From: Phaeotremella fagi
Taxonomy: Eukaryota > Basidiomycota > Tremellomycetes > Tremellales > Phaeotremellaceae
NCBI GenBank assembly: GCA_001599715.1
Contig: BCHU01000014.1
Location: forward strand, 310,001 to 374,000
DNA length: 64,000 bases
Direction of reading: 5' to 3'
Shown here: positions 1-9,555 of the stretch, piece by piece
How the letters are laid out: every line of letters starts with the position of its first letter
Numbering within the stretch: the first letter of the stretch is position 1
Notes under the pieces: generated by a model
Database searches by the model: none
What the model saw: only the letters and a program-made list of their open reading frames with translations
Told to the model about the DNA's origin: nothing
Position numbers and translations under genes: made by a program

Positions 1-335
1 GGAAAATCGATCGGTCATTTCCCCAATATGCAACCAAAGATCAGAAAGAATTCGGTCTCGATATCATGCTGGCTGTGAGTAGCCTTTTCGAAATTGATGT
101 TGAGGAAAATTACAGACCCAGTGGGTGTCCTGCAATCAGTCGTGCTTTCTGCCAATTGTTCAGACCGGAAGGTGAACGACAGAAGGCGGTTATCGAAGAG
201 AGTAAAAAGCTCGCATCGGGGTATAAAACTGATCCTGGGCAATTTGGTGAGGAGGTTAGAAGTCGCTTGGAGGTCTTTGATCCCGACTCAAAGATGTCTT
301 TGGAGTGGGAAGGCTTTGAGTCTGTACAGGGTTAG
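1..335 (+). CDS. Family 1 paralog 1 (3' part, cut by window edge)
   Basis: This is the C-terminal part of a small protein whose frame stays open to the left window edge, so the start lies outside. It contains the family landmark DIMLAVSSLF, which matches EIMLAVTAIV in the next gene downstream and EIMLATEAIL in the third gene. After it comes a charged stretch (IEESKKLASGYK) and the family C-terminal W-E-G-F/Y motif (LEWEGFESVQG). I recognise no known domain and assign no function. Membership of the family rests on motif order and spacing seen by eye. The stop is TAG at 333-335. The same strand and close spacing to the next gene fit a tandem array. Confidence 0.6.
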   Translation, partial: KIDRSFPQYATKDQKEFGLDIMLAVSSLFEIDVEENYRPSGCPAISRAFCQLFRPEGERQKAVIEESKKLASGYKTDPGQFGEEVRSRLEVFDPDSKMSLEWEGFESVQG

Positions 336-733
336 AGAAAGTAGAGGAAGGTCTAAATAGGCAAGAAGAGATGTATGATAGTTGGTAGCTGAATGGATAA
401 CATTTGTACATAGAAACCAAAGATCAATAGTGTAGGGAGAGAAAAGTAAGAGTAAATGAATGCATGTGAAAGTTGTTAAACCCCTCCAACCTTCTGAATT
501 GGTCTTTACATCAGTCGTCCTTTCTATTTTCCGAAAGAAAAGGAAAAAATCCTGTAGAAATGGATGTTACTGTATCATTTTCTCCTCCTTTGAATCACGC
601 CTTCTGGCATTTCGTTCCCAGGAGGCAGGTGGCAAGAAAACAATATCCCCTTTTACACTAAGATTGTTATCAATTCAAACAATCACAAATCAGTCTCTAT
701 TCTCTTATCCTGAAGAGCATACATAAAGATAAT
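336..733. other. Intergenic region between family 1 paralogs 1 and 2
   Basis: I see no convincing gene here. The short open frames at 460-726 lack a family motif. The stretch around 450-480 (AAATGAATGCATGTGAAAG) recurs in similar form at about 1375-1400 after paralog 2, so part of this spacer looks duplicated together with the gene. Confidence 0.5.
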
Positions 734-1246
734 ATGTCCACCCCCACCCCCAACCCCAACCCCACCCAGTCTCCTGCAGAGGACAATGAGTTCACCATCG
801 ATTCGTTACGAGATTACGTTCATGGCAAGATCCAACAGCCCAAAGAAAATTACGAGAAGAGCTTCTTCGACTATCACCTCAAGGCATCCTTCCGTAAACG
901 TAGTAGTGTGAGGAGTGTTGATGGAAACTGGTACTCCGACATCGAATCATGGAAATTCAAACCAAAATTGACTGGTTGCGAAAAACAATTTAGTACCGAA
1001 ATCATGCTTGCTGTCACAGCAATTGTCAAAGACAACGTCGACCGAAATAAGAACAATGAAATCGGTAGAGGATTAGTCGCCCATTCGTTCGTTCGATTGA
1101 TCAGTCGGGATCAGACTGATGAGGAAAAAAAGTTGTTGGAATGGAGTAAGAAGCTTGTGTCTGATTATACATACAAACAGCTCAGAAGTCAGCTAGAACT
1201 ACTTCACGATGATAAATGGACGTTCATGACGTGGGAGGGGTATTAA
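734..1246 (+). CDS. Family 1 paralog 2, unknown 170-residue protein
   Basis: Single-exon gene for a 170-residue protein that I do not recognise. It opens with a low-complexity segment (MSTPTPNPNPTQS) encoded by a C-rich run, followed by the family N-terminal motif FTIDSLRDYV near residue 21. EIMLAVTAIV lies near residue 95, a charged helix-like stretch (LLEWSKKLVSDY) near 135, and the C-terminus is FMTWEGY. The same motif order occurs in the three genes downstream and in the partial gene upstream. No signal peptide or membrane segment is apparent, so it is probably soluble and intracellular. The ATG at 734 is the only in-frame start ahead of the conserved motif. Confidence 0.65.
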   Translation: MSTPTPNPNPTQSPAEDNEFTIDSLRDYVHGKIQQPKENYEKSFFDYHLKASFRKRSSVRSVDGNWYSDIESWKFKPKLTGCEKQFSTEIMLAVTAIVKDNVDRNKNNEIGRGLVAHSFVRLISRDQTDEEKKLLEWSKKLVSDYTYKQLRSQLELLHDDKWTFMTWEGY

Positions 1247-1689
1247 CCGTACTGGTGAGCGGTTAGTAGATGGCTGGAATTTACGGAGATCGTATGTGGT
1301 GTGTGAATGGCGGAAAATTTCATGTACATGAGGATCGATAGTATACTGTAGTGAGAGTGACAGAAAGAGGAAGTAAACAAATGCATGTGACAGTTGTTTA
1401 GCATTCCAATCCCATTACCCATTGTTCTGCTTTCAGAGTCGTCTTGACAATTTCACTACAAGACTTTGTACCCATACTATATAACCTCTCAAGTAAGTAA
1501 GAGGCCTCTGATCGATTTCACCGTCATAGCGCTACTTGCTTCTTCAAAGCCATTGCGCTGAAGACGTATCCTCCTTTGATCAATGGACTTCTGAGACTCA
1601 TTTCATCGAAGGCGTGGCGGTGGCGTGGAAAATAATCAGGATTGTAAATGATTTGACCATTTGAATATATACAATAAACTATTTTGAAC
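1247..1689. other. Intergenic region between family 1 paralogs 2 and 3
   Basis: Spacer without a convincing gene. Its first 160 bases resemble the spacer after paralog 1, including a shared ATGCATGTGA-AGTTGTT core near 1381. A minus-strand open frame at 1524-1772 has no supporting feature and overlaps the next gene. Confidence 0.5.
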
Positions 1690-2301
1690 ATGTCCCAATC
1701 TACATCAGACACTGTTCCAAAAAATGAACCATCAGATCTCACAATAGAAGAATATCGCCAGTACGTCGACAAGCACGTTAATAAAGGGGTATTTCACTCT
1801 CGCCTCGATTTCATCCAAAGCACTCTCAAATTAGAATGGACCGAGAAAACGGGCGAATGGCATGATAATGAACTGTGGTCAGTAAGTACAGGTGTTGTTG
1901 ATCGTGCGTGTTGGGAATGGGAAGATTACCGACGTCCAGGTGATAAGATCGTTGGATATCTAGGTCCTGAAATCATGCTCGCCACAGAGGCTATCCTTCG
2001 GAGAGACAAATTCGATGGGGAGAAACGCGAACTTGATATACCATGGATAGGGTGGGCCCTCGAAAAAGCTATCTCTTGGGAGGATCCTCCTGAAAGTAAG
2101 GTCAGTTATGTAGTACACAAGGCTCGGGAGCAATTGGTTGGAGAAAGTATTGATTTTGCTAGGTGGTGTGGGGAACGTAATGAACCTGAGAGTCGAAAAG
2201 ATGGAATAATGGCTCGACTGAATACTTTTTCTTCAGATCATCCAAAAGCACGTGGGCGAAGTTCCATGGAGAAGTTGTCATGGAGTGGTTATCAGCCGTA
2301 G
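1690..2301 (+). CDS. Family 1 paralog 3, unknown 203-residue protein
   Basis: Single-exon gene; the first in-frame ATG is at 1690 and TAG at 2299-2301. The N-terminal motif LTIEEYRQYV sits near residue 18 and is followed by a helix-like segment (HSRLDFIQSTLKLEW) that corresponds to the segment after the same motif in paralogs 2, 4 and 5. EIMLATEAIL is near residue 96 and the C-terminus ends LSWSGYQP, equivalent to the W-E-G motif of its neighbours. The protein is rich in Trp and charged residues and has no membrane segment. Function unknown; family assignment is by motif order. Confidence 0.65.
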   Translation: MSQSTSDTVPKNEPSDLTIEEYRQYVDKHVNKGVFHSRLDFIQSTLKLEWTEKTGEWHDNELWSVSTGVVDRACWEWEDYRRPGDKIVGYLGPEIMLATEAILRRDKFDGEKRELDIPWIGWALEKAISWEDPPESKVSYVVHKAREQLVGESIDFARWCGERNEPESRKDGIMARLNTFSSDHPKARGRSSMEKLSWSGYQP

Positions 2302-2775
2302 TTTCGGATGAGGGTGGGGTAGTACATGGGATTGATGTGGTAGTAAGAATAAAGTCAGGAAGAGTGGAGTTTTCTTAGCGTTGATGTTGTTTCGTATTTC
2401 ATGACAAATTATGCCAATTTTTGAAGAATCTCTACTCATGGTGTTATTCAACAAGCAGTATGATAAGAGGTAGCATTCAATTCGACCATCTTCGAAACTG
2501 AGTGTAATAAGCTAGCAGAAAGCCTGTATCTATAGACCGTTCAATCCATTCCTCGAAGTCTTTGAACAAGGTGCCACGCTCATTTAGCATGATCACATCA
2601 TTTAATATGGAAGGTCAAGCCTTCCATTTGCTTCTTTCAACGAAAACTCAAGTTGAAAGGATGACGAGATATCGAGTCGAATGATTTACTACGATTTCCT
2701 CCGAAGGACTTCTTTTATTTTCTTTCCTCCTCTACTTTCAACTACTCCAACTGTTCGATAAAATCGTATTACACC
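2302..2775. other. Intergenic region between family 1 paralogs 3 and 4
   Basis: AT-rich spacer with no supported gene. A pyrimidine-rich stretch (about 2700-2750) just upstream of the next ATG looks like a promoter or 5' UTR. I see no repeat or RNA gene. Confidence 0.4.
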
Positions 2776-3402
2776 ATGAACCAAGATACTATCAGTTCAG
2801 AACCCCCAGTCACCGATGCTACCGAGAGCGATGAGCCTACTTTCAAAGATGGCGATGTTCTCAGTATTCAAGATTTTCGTTCTTGGGTAAAGAAATTCGC
2901 CACCAATGGGGAATTCTTCTATTATTTGAGATATCTAGTGAACATAGAAACCGAATATCTTGATGATCGTCATAGTGCTACCTATGATTATAAAGATCCT
3001 ACGGCAGTACCTCGCCGTAGCTACAACATATCTTCACAGATATCAGAAGAAGGAATCACTGTATCTTTAGGCTCTGATGTCAAATATACTTTCAATCAAG
3101 TTCTGATCTCAACAGTCAAAGATATTTTAAGAAGGCACCAGGTAAAGGATCGAGAAGAAGGAAAATCTGAGTTAACAAAGGCTGTGAGTATTGAGAAAGG
3201 GTTTCTTTATTGGTGTATGGAGTCTTTAGTGTCCGAATATCCAAGCGAACAAGAGGAGGAGTGGCTCAAAATTGCGAATGAAAATCTCGAACGGGAAGCT
3301 AAGATATGGAAAGGAGATTCTGATGTTGTTCCATCTTCGCTCAGCATAGTCAACAGCGTTCAGGTAGAGGAATTGGGGGGTGCCAAGGTCGTATGGGTTT
3401 GA
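2776..3402 (+). CDS. Family 1 paralog 4, unknown 208-residue protein
   Basis: Single-exon gene from ATG 2776 to TGA 3400-3402. An acidic leader of about 30 residues is followed by the family motif LSIQDFRSWV, then a helix-like hydrophobic segment (FFYYLRYLVNI). A second conserved block (ITVSLGSDVKYTFNQVLI) occupies the place of the EIMLA block in the other copies. The LGS part of this block also appears, out of frame, in paralog 5. The C-terminus is longer and more divergent than in paralogs 1-3 and lacks a clear W-E-G ending. No known domain is visible. Confidence 0.62.
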   Translation: MNQDTISSEPPVTDATESDEPTFKDGDVLSIQDFRSWVKKFATNGEFFYYLRYLVNIETEYLDDRHSATYDYKDPTAVPRRSYNISSQISEEGITVSLGSDVKYTFNQVLISTVKDILRRHQVKDREEGKSELTKAVSIEKGFLYWCMESLVSEYPSEQEEEWLKIANENLEREAKIWKGDSDVVPSSLSIVNSVQVEELGGAKVVWV

Positions 3403-3901
3403 GGGAATATGTACATTCAGTGATTATTTATTTGAGAACTAAATTTCGTGTCGATTATTATGCAGAGATAGGTGAATAGGTCAGTACATACTGCAGTTAT
3501 AACTTGTGAGGAATTCTTGCACCAAGGTCCGGGCTGAGTTCCACAACTCTGACTTCTGTACACACTGATCATTTCGTATCTTTATGCCGAAATGGAAGGA
3601 ACGTTCATCTGGCCTTCAAATTTACTGTATCATCACACCATTGCAAAGGAAAAATGTCATCATCCAGCGGGGACTAAGGATTGTAACCTCCTTATCCTTG
3701 AAACCTTCAGTGCACGATTGATACCTGGAGGATACCCAACCTTTATACCGATCAGCTATCTCTTCCATCCTCGACTTATCTTATCTGAAGAAACCACTGA
3801 TAAGTGATATCACTCTCTAGAAAAAGACTTCGCAAAAAACCTCTCAGAAATACCTGGTCACACAACTCAAGACCTTGGTTCACCTTCTTACCCCAGTCAA
3901 A
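3403..3901. other. Intergenic region between family 1 paralogs 4 and 5
   Basis: No supported gene. An open frame at 3592-3807 (starting MEGTFIWPSN) shows no family motif and ends about 95 bases before the next ATG, so it is probably chance. The 3' end is pyrimidine-rich, as expected for a promoter or 5' UTR. Confidence 0.4.
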
Positions 3902-4587
3902 ATGTCCGAGGAAAATGCCAAAGATATTTACACAGCCGTACCTTCTTTCGAGTATCTCGACATGTCAAAGATTCCAAATTTGAACATTGATAATTTCAGA
4001 TCCTGGGTTGAGGATCACAGAGGCTCAGAGACATCATTAGGATATCTGACATCAACCCTCGATATCAAAAAACATGATGATCGAGGGCAAACCCAAGCTC
4101 AAGGTTTTGTCAGTACTGGAGAAAGGTATTCGATCTCCAGAATTCTCAAAGACAAGTTCACAGTGGATATTAGTGTCTTGGATCCGTCGTTGATACTTAT
4201 GTGTGGGAGATCATGAAGTATCAAATTAGAAGAGACTTGTTGGAATTGTCGAAAGGGAAGTCTAACAGACGAAGATTCAGAGTGGACAAACGGTATATAA
4301 CCACTGCTTTGGATAAATTAGCTCGGAAAAAGGAGAACTGGAGTGATAGTACAGTGAAGTCTGTAAAGAAGGCGAAAGAAAAGATTAAACGGCGGGGTTG
4401 GTCGCTGTTGGTTCAGAAAAGATCTGTAAATAGTGTCGGACCTACCGAGAAGCTATTGATTGATTCTTGGTTCACGTGGAAGGAGTTGCAGCCTTCTGCG
4501 ATGGCTATGGGATATAGCGACAGTGAAAATGAGCTTGATAGGGGTAGTGGATCAGAAACTGAATGGGGATCGTGCTCTGAAGCTTGA
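3902..4587 (+). pseudogene. Family 1 paralog 5, apparently frameshifted
   Basis: The start at 3902 (MSEENAKDIY, in CAAAATGTCC context) leads into the family motif LNIDNFRSWV. This frame ends at about 4216. The downstream homologous part continues in another frame from about 4174 to TGA 4585-4587: a Leu-Gly-Ser block, then WEIMKYQIRRDLLEL, then the C-terminal SWFTWKEL. Compared with paralog 4, the alignment passes from one frame to the other within about 4165-4185. I see no credible intron there: GT...AG options in this stretch are shorter than about 35 nt. It is therefore either a decayed copy, a sequencing error, or a gene with a very unusual intron. The downstream frame stays open for over 130 codons, so any break is recent. 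Confidence 0.55.
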
Positions 4588-5067
4588 TAATGAAACACAA
4601 GCAAAAGTTCAAGTAGAAAGAATGAACTATTTGCCACGGTATGAAGAGCCACAAGGACGCGAAATATGAGATTAAGGTTTATAGTAGAAAGAGTTTCAGC
4701 TTCAATAGATAGATGGTGATTGTATCAATTCAAGTACTTATATCTACTATACATATACCATTCATCCCCTATTCTACTACTCCTGCTACGATTGCATCGA
4801 TATCAACTCAACCTCGACGAAAAGTATCTCAGTAAACGGACGACTGACAGAAAATACAACCAACCTTCATCTCTTCAATCCCTTTCACAGTTCAATCATA
4901 ATCTACCCAACCCATCAAAGCTCAATTTCGTCACAACTATCATCATCGTTCGTGCAGCCAGTCAACTAATCCCATCTCTTTCTTGATCATATCACTGCTC
5001 TGCCGTTGCTACCAGCTCCGAGCATCAGTCTGACGTCTAAAATCATCAATACCATTTCATCACCACA
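4588..5067. other. Intergenic region upstream of STE50-like gene
   Basis: Holds the 3' flank of the family 1 array and a CA/CT-rich probable promoter and 5' UTR ending in CACCACAATG at the STE50-like start. No gene or RNA recognised. Confidence 0.4.
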
Positions 5068-7761
5068 ATGGCTGTGTCATCACCAATCTCTTCATCACCC
5101 CAATCCTCCCTTCTAGACTGGGATGAATCTGCTGTCCAATCGTTCCTCAGCGATATTGGGATCACTCAGTACGAAGAGCTGATAAGTGGTGAGTAAAGTC
5201 TTCTTTCAGCTCCAAGCAATCCTACTCCCCCTTTAGCTGCGCATTCACTGACATCTGTCGTAGAACATGGCATAACAGGGGAAGTATTGAGTGTGATGGA
5301 TCATTCAACCTTGCAAGATGTTGGAATGACCAGTATGGGTCAAAGGTTGGCCGTTTTGAGAGCTGTTTGGGATTTGAAAATGGAACAAGGTATAGAACTG
5401 GGAGAGGATGATTGGAAACCGCAAGGTCAGTTGCTTCAAAGTGTACTGAAACACCGTTCTGATCTCTTTGAATTCAGAAATTGAACAATCGCAGTCTGTT
5501 TCCCAGACGCAAGCAAACGTTAGTAAGCTATGGGATTTGATCAATGAGCAGCGTGAGTGTAGATGAATCTGCTTCAATTTAGCTGATGTGCTGATGGTAA
5601 CCAGATGAACGCTTGGTTAACCTTGAACGTGATCACTCTCGGCTTTTATCAACTTTGGAGGAGAATGGAATAGTGGTACCTGTAGCTACGTCAGCGGATG
5701 GAGACCATCTACTTGGTATAACTGGTCTTGACGTCAGGAATGAAGGTACAAAACCGTTAGCTTTGGTTAGAGGTTCAAGTTTGAGGTGGAAAAATGGAAA
5801 AGGGCACGAAAGTGACGATGGAGATGTGAGTTCTCTTTGTTGAGAGATTCACTGATTTTTCAGAACGTCAAAGCAAAACGTCGAACATCGACTATTTTCC
5901 CAACATCTCTCAATTCATCCACAAATTCAGCACCCTTTTCCTCTGAATCGTCGGCGTATCAGGATACGCTGACTCCCACTACCTCTACCGCTCCTACATA
6001 CACTTTCGATTCACCTTCCCAACTTAACGGTCCATCTGGAAAATCTAACGTTCCACCGCCATTTACCAGATTGCTGTCGAATGAAACCATCCAAGACGCA
6101 ACAACACCCAGTCCAACCACTACCACTATTGCGAACAAACTGAATCCTGTACCTAGTGTACCTTTGACAAATGGATCCAAATCCTCCCAGTCCATATCTG
6201 CAGGCAGTCAACCGGGATCAGTACCTGCCCCAAGCTCGTCTTCAGAACCATCAGAGAAAATCAAATCGAGTGCGAAGGATGCAGCCAAGAGTGCTGCTAA
6301 GTCATTCCGTGTTACACTTGAGGACCCATGTTGGAAAGTCTTACCAGCTGCTTTAAAGAAGTATAAGATCAACGATGATTGGAAGATGTATGCTTTGTTC
6401 ATTTGCTTTGGCAATACTGGTGGGTTATGAACAGTAGTGCGTTTACTAATCTTTATAGAACGATGCTTGAGTTACGATGAGAAACCTCTGATGCTGTTCC
6501 AAAAGCTGAAGGAGAGTGGTCAGAGACCCGTGTTCATGTTACGACATATTGTAGGTTCATCTGCATGACCCGAGATGTGTTGAATTGACCGATCCATAGC
6601 GAGATATCAAATCTCCCATAGCTGTTGCTCAACAGAAGCAAGCTGTCAAACTTGGTCTACCAGCAAACTCAACAGCAAACCTTCTACCCTCGATTAAACC
6701 CCCATCTTCCGATTCGAACTCTACCTCTCCAACGACTGTGTCTGGGACTAACGTTCCCTACTCTACTGATACAAGACTTCATCGACCGCCAGTTCTCCAT
6801 CCAGTCACTGCACAATCTCAACAACCTAGATTACGAGCTGGTGAAGAGGGTCATACACCTAACAACGGAGCGTTCCCTGAATTACCCAGTCCAGGATTGA
6901 GGGATGCTGAGAATGGTGGAACAGTTTCGAAGAACGGATCGGCGCCTAAACCACTACTAGATAAGGAGGGCAACCCACAGAAGTTTACTTATGCAATTTC
7001 CATCTATCCGTGAGTGGAATGTAGATCAGCCGGGTACGTACTGACCATCACTTAGATATATCGCTGATAGACAAGATGAATTCGATGTCGCTGTGTAGGT
7101 GGAAAAGTCGGGCTTTTGATTATTGACTGACCTGAATTTTAGCGGAGCTACCTTTGTAATTCTATCCAAGGCAAAAGGGTGGTGGATAGTCCAAAAGGAT
7201 CTGGACGGATTGGGACATGTCGTACCAGATCAAGCTAAATCAGGATGGGTACCAGCAGGTAAGTTCATCCTGTTTACAAGTTTATCAACACTAATCCGTT
7301 CTCAGGCTGTCTCTTAGAGCTTTCCTCGCCGATTGCTACAGTTGTGACTACACCGTCTGAAGGATCAACGACAAATCCAGGTCGTGCTCCATTACCTCCA
7401 TCAGCTATAATGTCTTCGTCATACCCTGGAATTGTTCTGATGGATTACGAAGGGAAAGGAGAAGATGAGTTGTCGTTGAAAGAAGGAGACAAGATTAGAG
7501 TCTACAAGAAATATTGTCATTGGTCATACAGGTAAGTCACTACTCTACCACCGATTTTTGATCGTCACTGACCACTGTACCAGTATCCAACAAGAGACTG
7601 GACAAAGAGGATGGGTACCAGCATGGTTCATCGGTAAATTGACACCACCAGAAAATCAACCTTCATCAGCAGCGACTCCAACGACCTCCGTGGGACCTAT
7701 TTCAGGTGGTTCAGAGTTTACAGAGAAGAAGGAAGAAGCGATCGCAGGTTTCGATGTTTGA
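5068..7761 (+). CDS. STE50: STE50/Ubc2-like MAPK pathway adaptor (SAM-RA-SH3-SH3)
   Basis: Multi-exon gene starting at ATG 5068 (MAVSSPISSS). Exons include 5068-5188, 5264-5425, 5478-5552 and one beginning at 5605. The N-terminus is a SAM domain (LDWDESAVQSFLSDIG through MGQRLAVLRAVWDL, about residues 12-75). A Ser/Thr/Pro-rich linker is followed by a Ras-association domain (SFRVTLEDPCWKVLPAALKK through PVFMLRHI). Two SH3 domains follow: one with FTYAISIYPYIADRQDEFDV and GWWIV...SGWVPA, and one with VLMDYEGKGEDELSLKEGD and GWVPAWFIGKL. Family knowledge: Ste50 proteins tether the MAPKKK Ste11 to upstream regulators in mating and stress pathways, and basidiomycete Ubc2-type members carry extra C-terminal SH3 domains. 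The function is inferred from this architecture. The stop is TGA 7759-7761. Confidence 0.85.
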
Positions 7762-8578
7762 TCTCATCATCTTGGTTCTAATCTTATCATGAACGAACAA
7801 TATATCTTAAACTTATCGTATTGAATCTTTTGTATATCATAACTTTGCTTGTCTGAATTGTTGTAGCGTTTTGCTTTTCTTATGAATACAGTGATGACGA
7901 AGGAGATCCGCAGTTTCCGCATCCGCAGCAGGGACCCTATCTTCGAACAATTCCCTGTAAAGTACAAGGTGATTTTGGTCGCCCTTCGAGGTTGATTCAA
8001 AGACCGCTATCTGATCACTAGGCAAGACATTGATACAGGAAGAGGTGGATGAAAGCGATGAAGAAGTAGCATAGAGCGTAGTCTATTGCTGACATGCGCG
8101 GAACTAAGAGTTGAACTAATACGGGAAGAGTGCAACTGTATGTAATTGCAAGTGTACTTCTGACGGGAATTCTTCTGTCCTTACCTGCTGACCACCTTCA
8201 CTCTCTCTTCTACACCACATTTGATTAGATACTGAGACCAGAAACGAATCCCAAACGTCAAAGAAAAAAAATTGATTCCCAAAGGACCCCAAAGCAAAAG
8301 TGGCACTCAAAATATTCAACTTAAAATGCGACTTGCCTTCACTCAAATGTGTCTCCTGCAGCTGTAACACGAAATGAGAAACAATCAACATATCATAAAG
8401 TCCATCAGATACATGAATACGAAAGAGGGGAAGGATTAAATGAGATTATAAGAAAGGAAAAGAAGGAACTCTGCCCAAAAAAAGGAAAAAAAAGGAAAGT
8501 GGCGGTTCATCGAAAAAAAATCCAACAACTTCAAACTACCAACTCATCCGTTTTTCAACACCTTTTATGCGTTCTCCT
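7762..8578. other. Convergent intergenic region after STE50-like gene
   Basis: Contains the 3' flanks of two convergent genes. A 130-base stretch (about 7890-8019) after a TACAG is open in two frames and has coding-like composition; it may be a further 3' exon (see findings). The rest is A-rich and has no supported gene. Confidence 0.4.
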
Positions 8579-9555
8579 CTATTGGAAAGTTGCTCCTGGG
8601 TTGGAAGCAGCGGCGTTGAAGGTCGTGTCGAGGATCATAGGCCCAGCAAGGATGGTTGAGTCGCTTACGGCGGTAGCATTGTTGGTTGAAACAAGTACGG
8701 CATAAGCGATACCTTGGACGGTTGGGAGGGTGACTTTACCGTTGGTAACGGGAACGATGGTTGAAGCCAAACCTGAGGAGACTTGAACGTAGGCGTTTGA
8801 GAGGGAGGCGGTGGTGGTGATGGTACCGTCGGTAGCGATAGTAAGAGCTGGGAAAGCTTTAACTGGGAGGGTTGGGTTGGTTGATGGACAACTGGTGATG
8901 AAGGCAGAAGCGATCGAGTAAACTTCGTCGAAGTCTAATGGGGTGTCTTCTGGACCTGACCATGCTGGTCCCTTGTCAACGGCTGAGTTGAGCCAAGCTT
9001 GGTGACGAGCTTCGGTGGTTAAGATGGAACCAGCGACGGTAACGTAAGCAGCTTCAGCGATTGATGAAGCGGCACCGAGGTAAGCTGAGACACCGACGTT
9101 CTCGATGACGGTAGCGAGACCCATGAATGAGGCGGCATCAGTGACTGATGGGAAAGAGTAGGTACATGGTTTAGTAGCTGCTGTTCCGAGAGCACCTGAA
9201 AGTAAGGCGACGTGTTGGGCTTCGTGTTGACCGATTTGGGCAACTCTTTGACGAACCCATGATGGGTAACCGGCCTTGGCGAAAGCGGCGGCGTCGAATT
9301 GACCGAGGCTAGAGGTTGTGGTAAGTAACATGTGGTGATCGAGTACTTGGGGACTTACAAATGAGAGTAGAAGTAGTTCTCGAGGTGCTCGAGGGTAAGA
9401 GCGTATTGAAGGATATCACTGAAGTCATAGTCAGTCAAAGTGTCATTGAAGATGCGTAACAAGGTCACTTACGTGTCAGTGATAGCACGTTTGGCCATTG
9501 GGGCAGCAACGGCAGCTGAGGCAGCGAGGAGAGCGGTGGCAGCGGTGTACTTCAT
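8579..9555 (-). CDS. Secreted ferritin-like domain protein (Rds1 type)
   Basis: Minus-strand gene of three exons: ATG at 9555, an intron around 9420-9471, another around 9309-9357, and TAG at 8579-8581. The start MKYTAATALLAASAAVAAPM is a clear secretion signal. The mature protein shows the ferritin-like helical pattern with candidate metal-site acids: LTLEHLENYFYSHF in exon 2, then GQHEAQHVALLSGAL, ATVIENVGVSAYLGAA and TTEARHQAWLNS. The C-terminal part is a Thr/Val/Ser-rich beta-type extension. Family knowledge: these proteins (Rds1/ferritin-like family 2) are fungal stress- or nutrient-responsive secreted proteins of unclear biochemistry. I infer an extracellular or wall role; no GPI tail is visible. 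Confidence 0.8.

Noticed and set aside
736..775. Telomere-like CCCCAA repeats
   Set aside because: Only a few imperfect units, and they encode the Thr-Pro-Asn start of family 1 paralog 2; tremellomycete telomere repeats are of CCCCTAA type.
3592..3807. 71-codon frame between family 1 paralogs 4 and 5
   Set aside because: It lacks the family motifs and lies in the promoter of the next gene.
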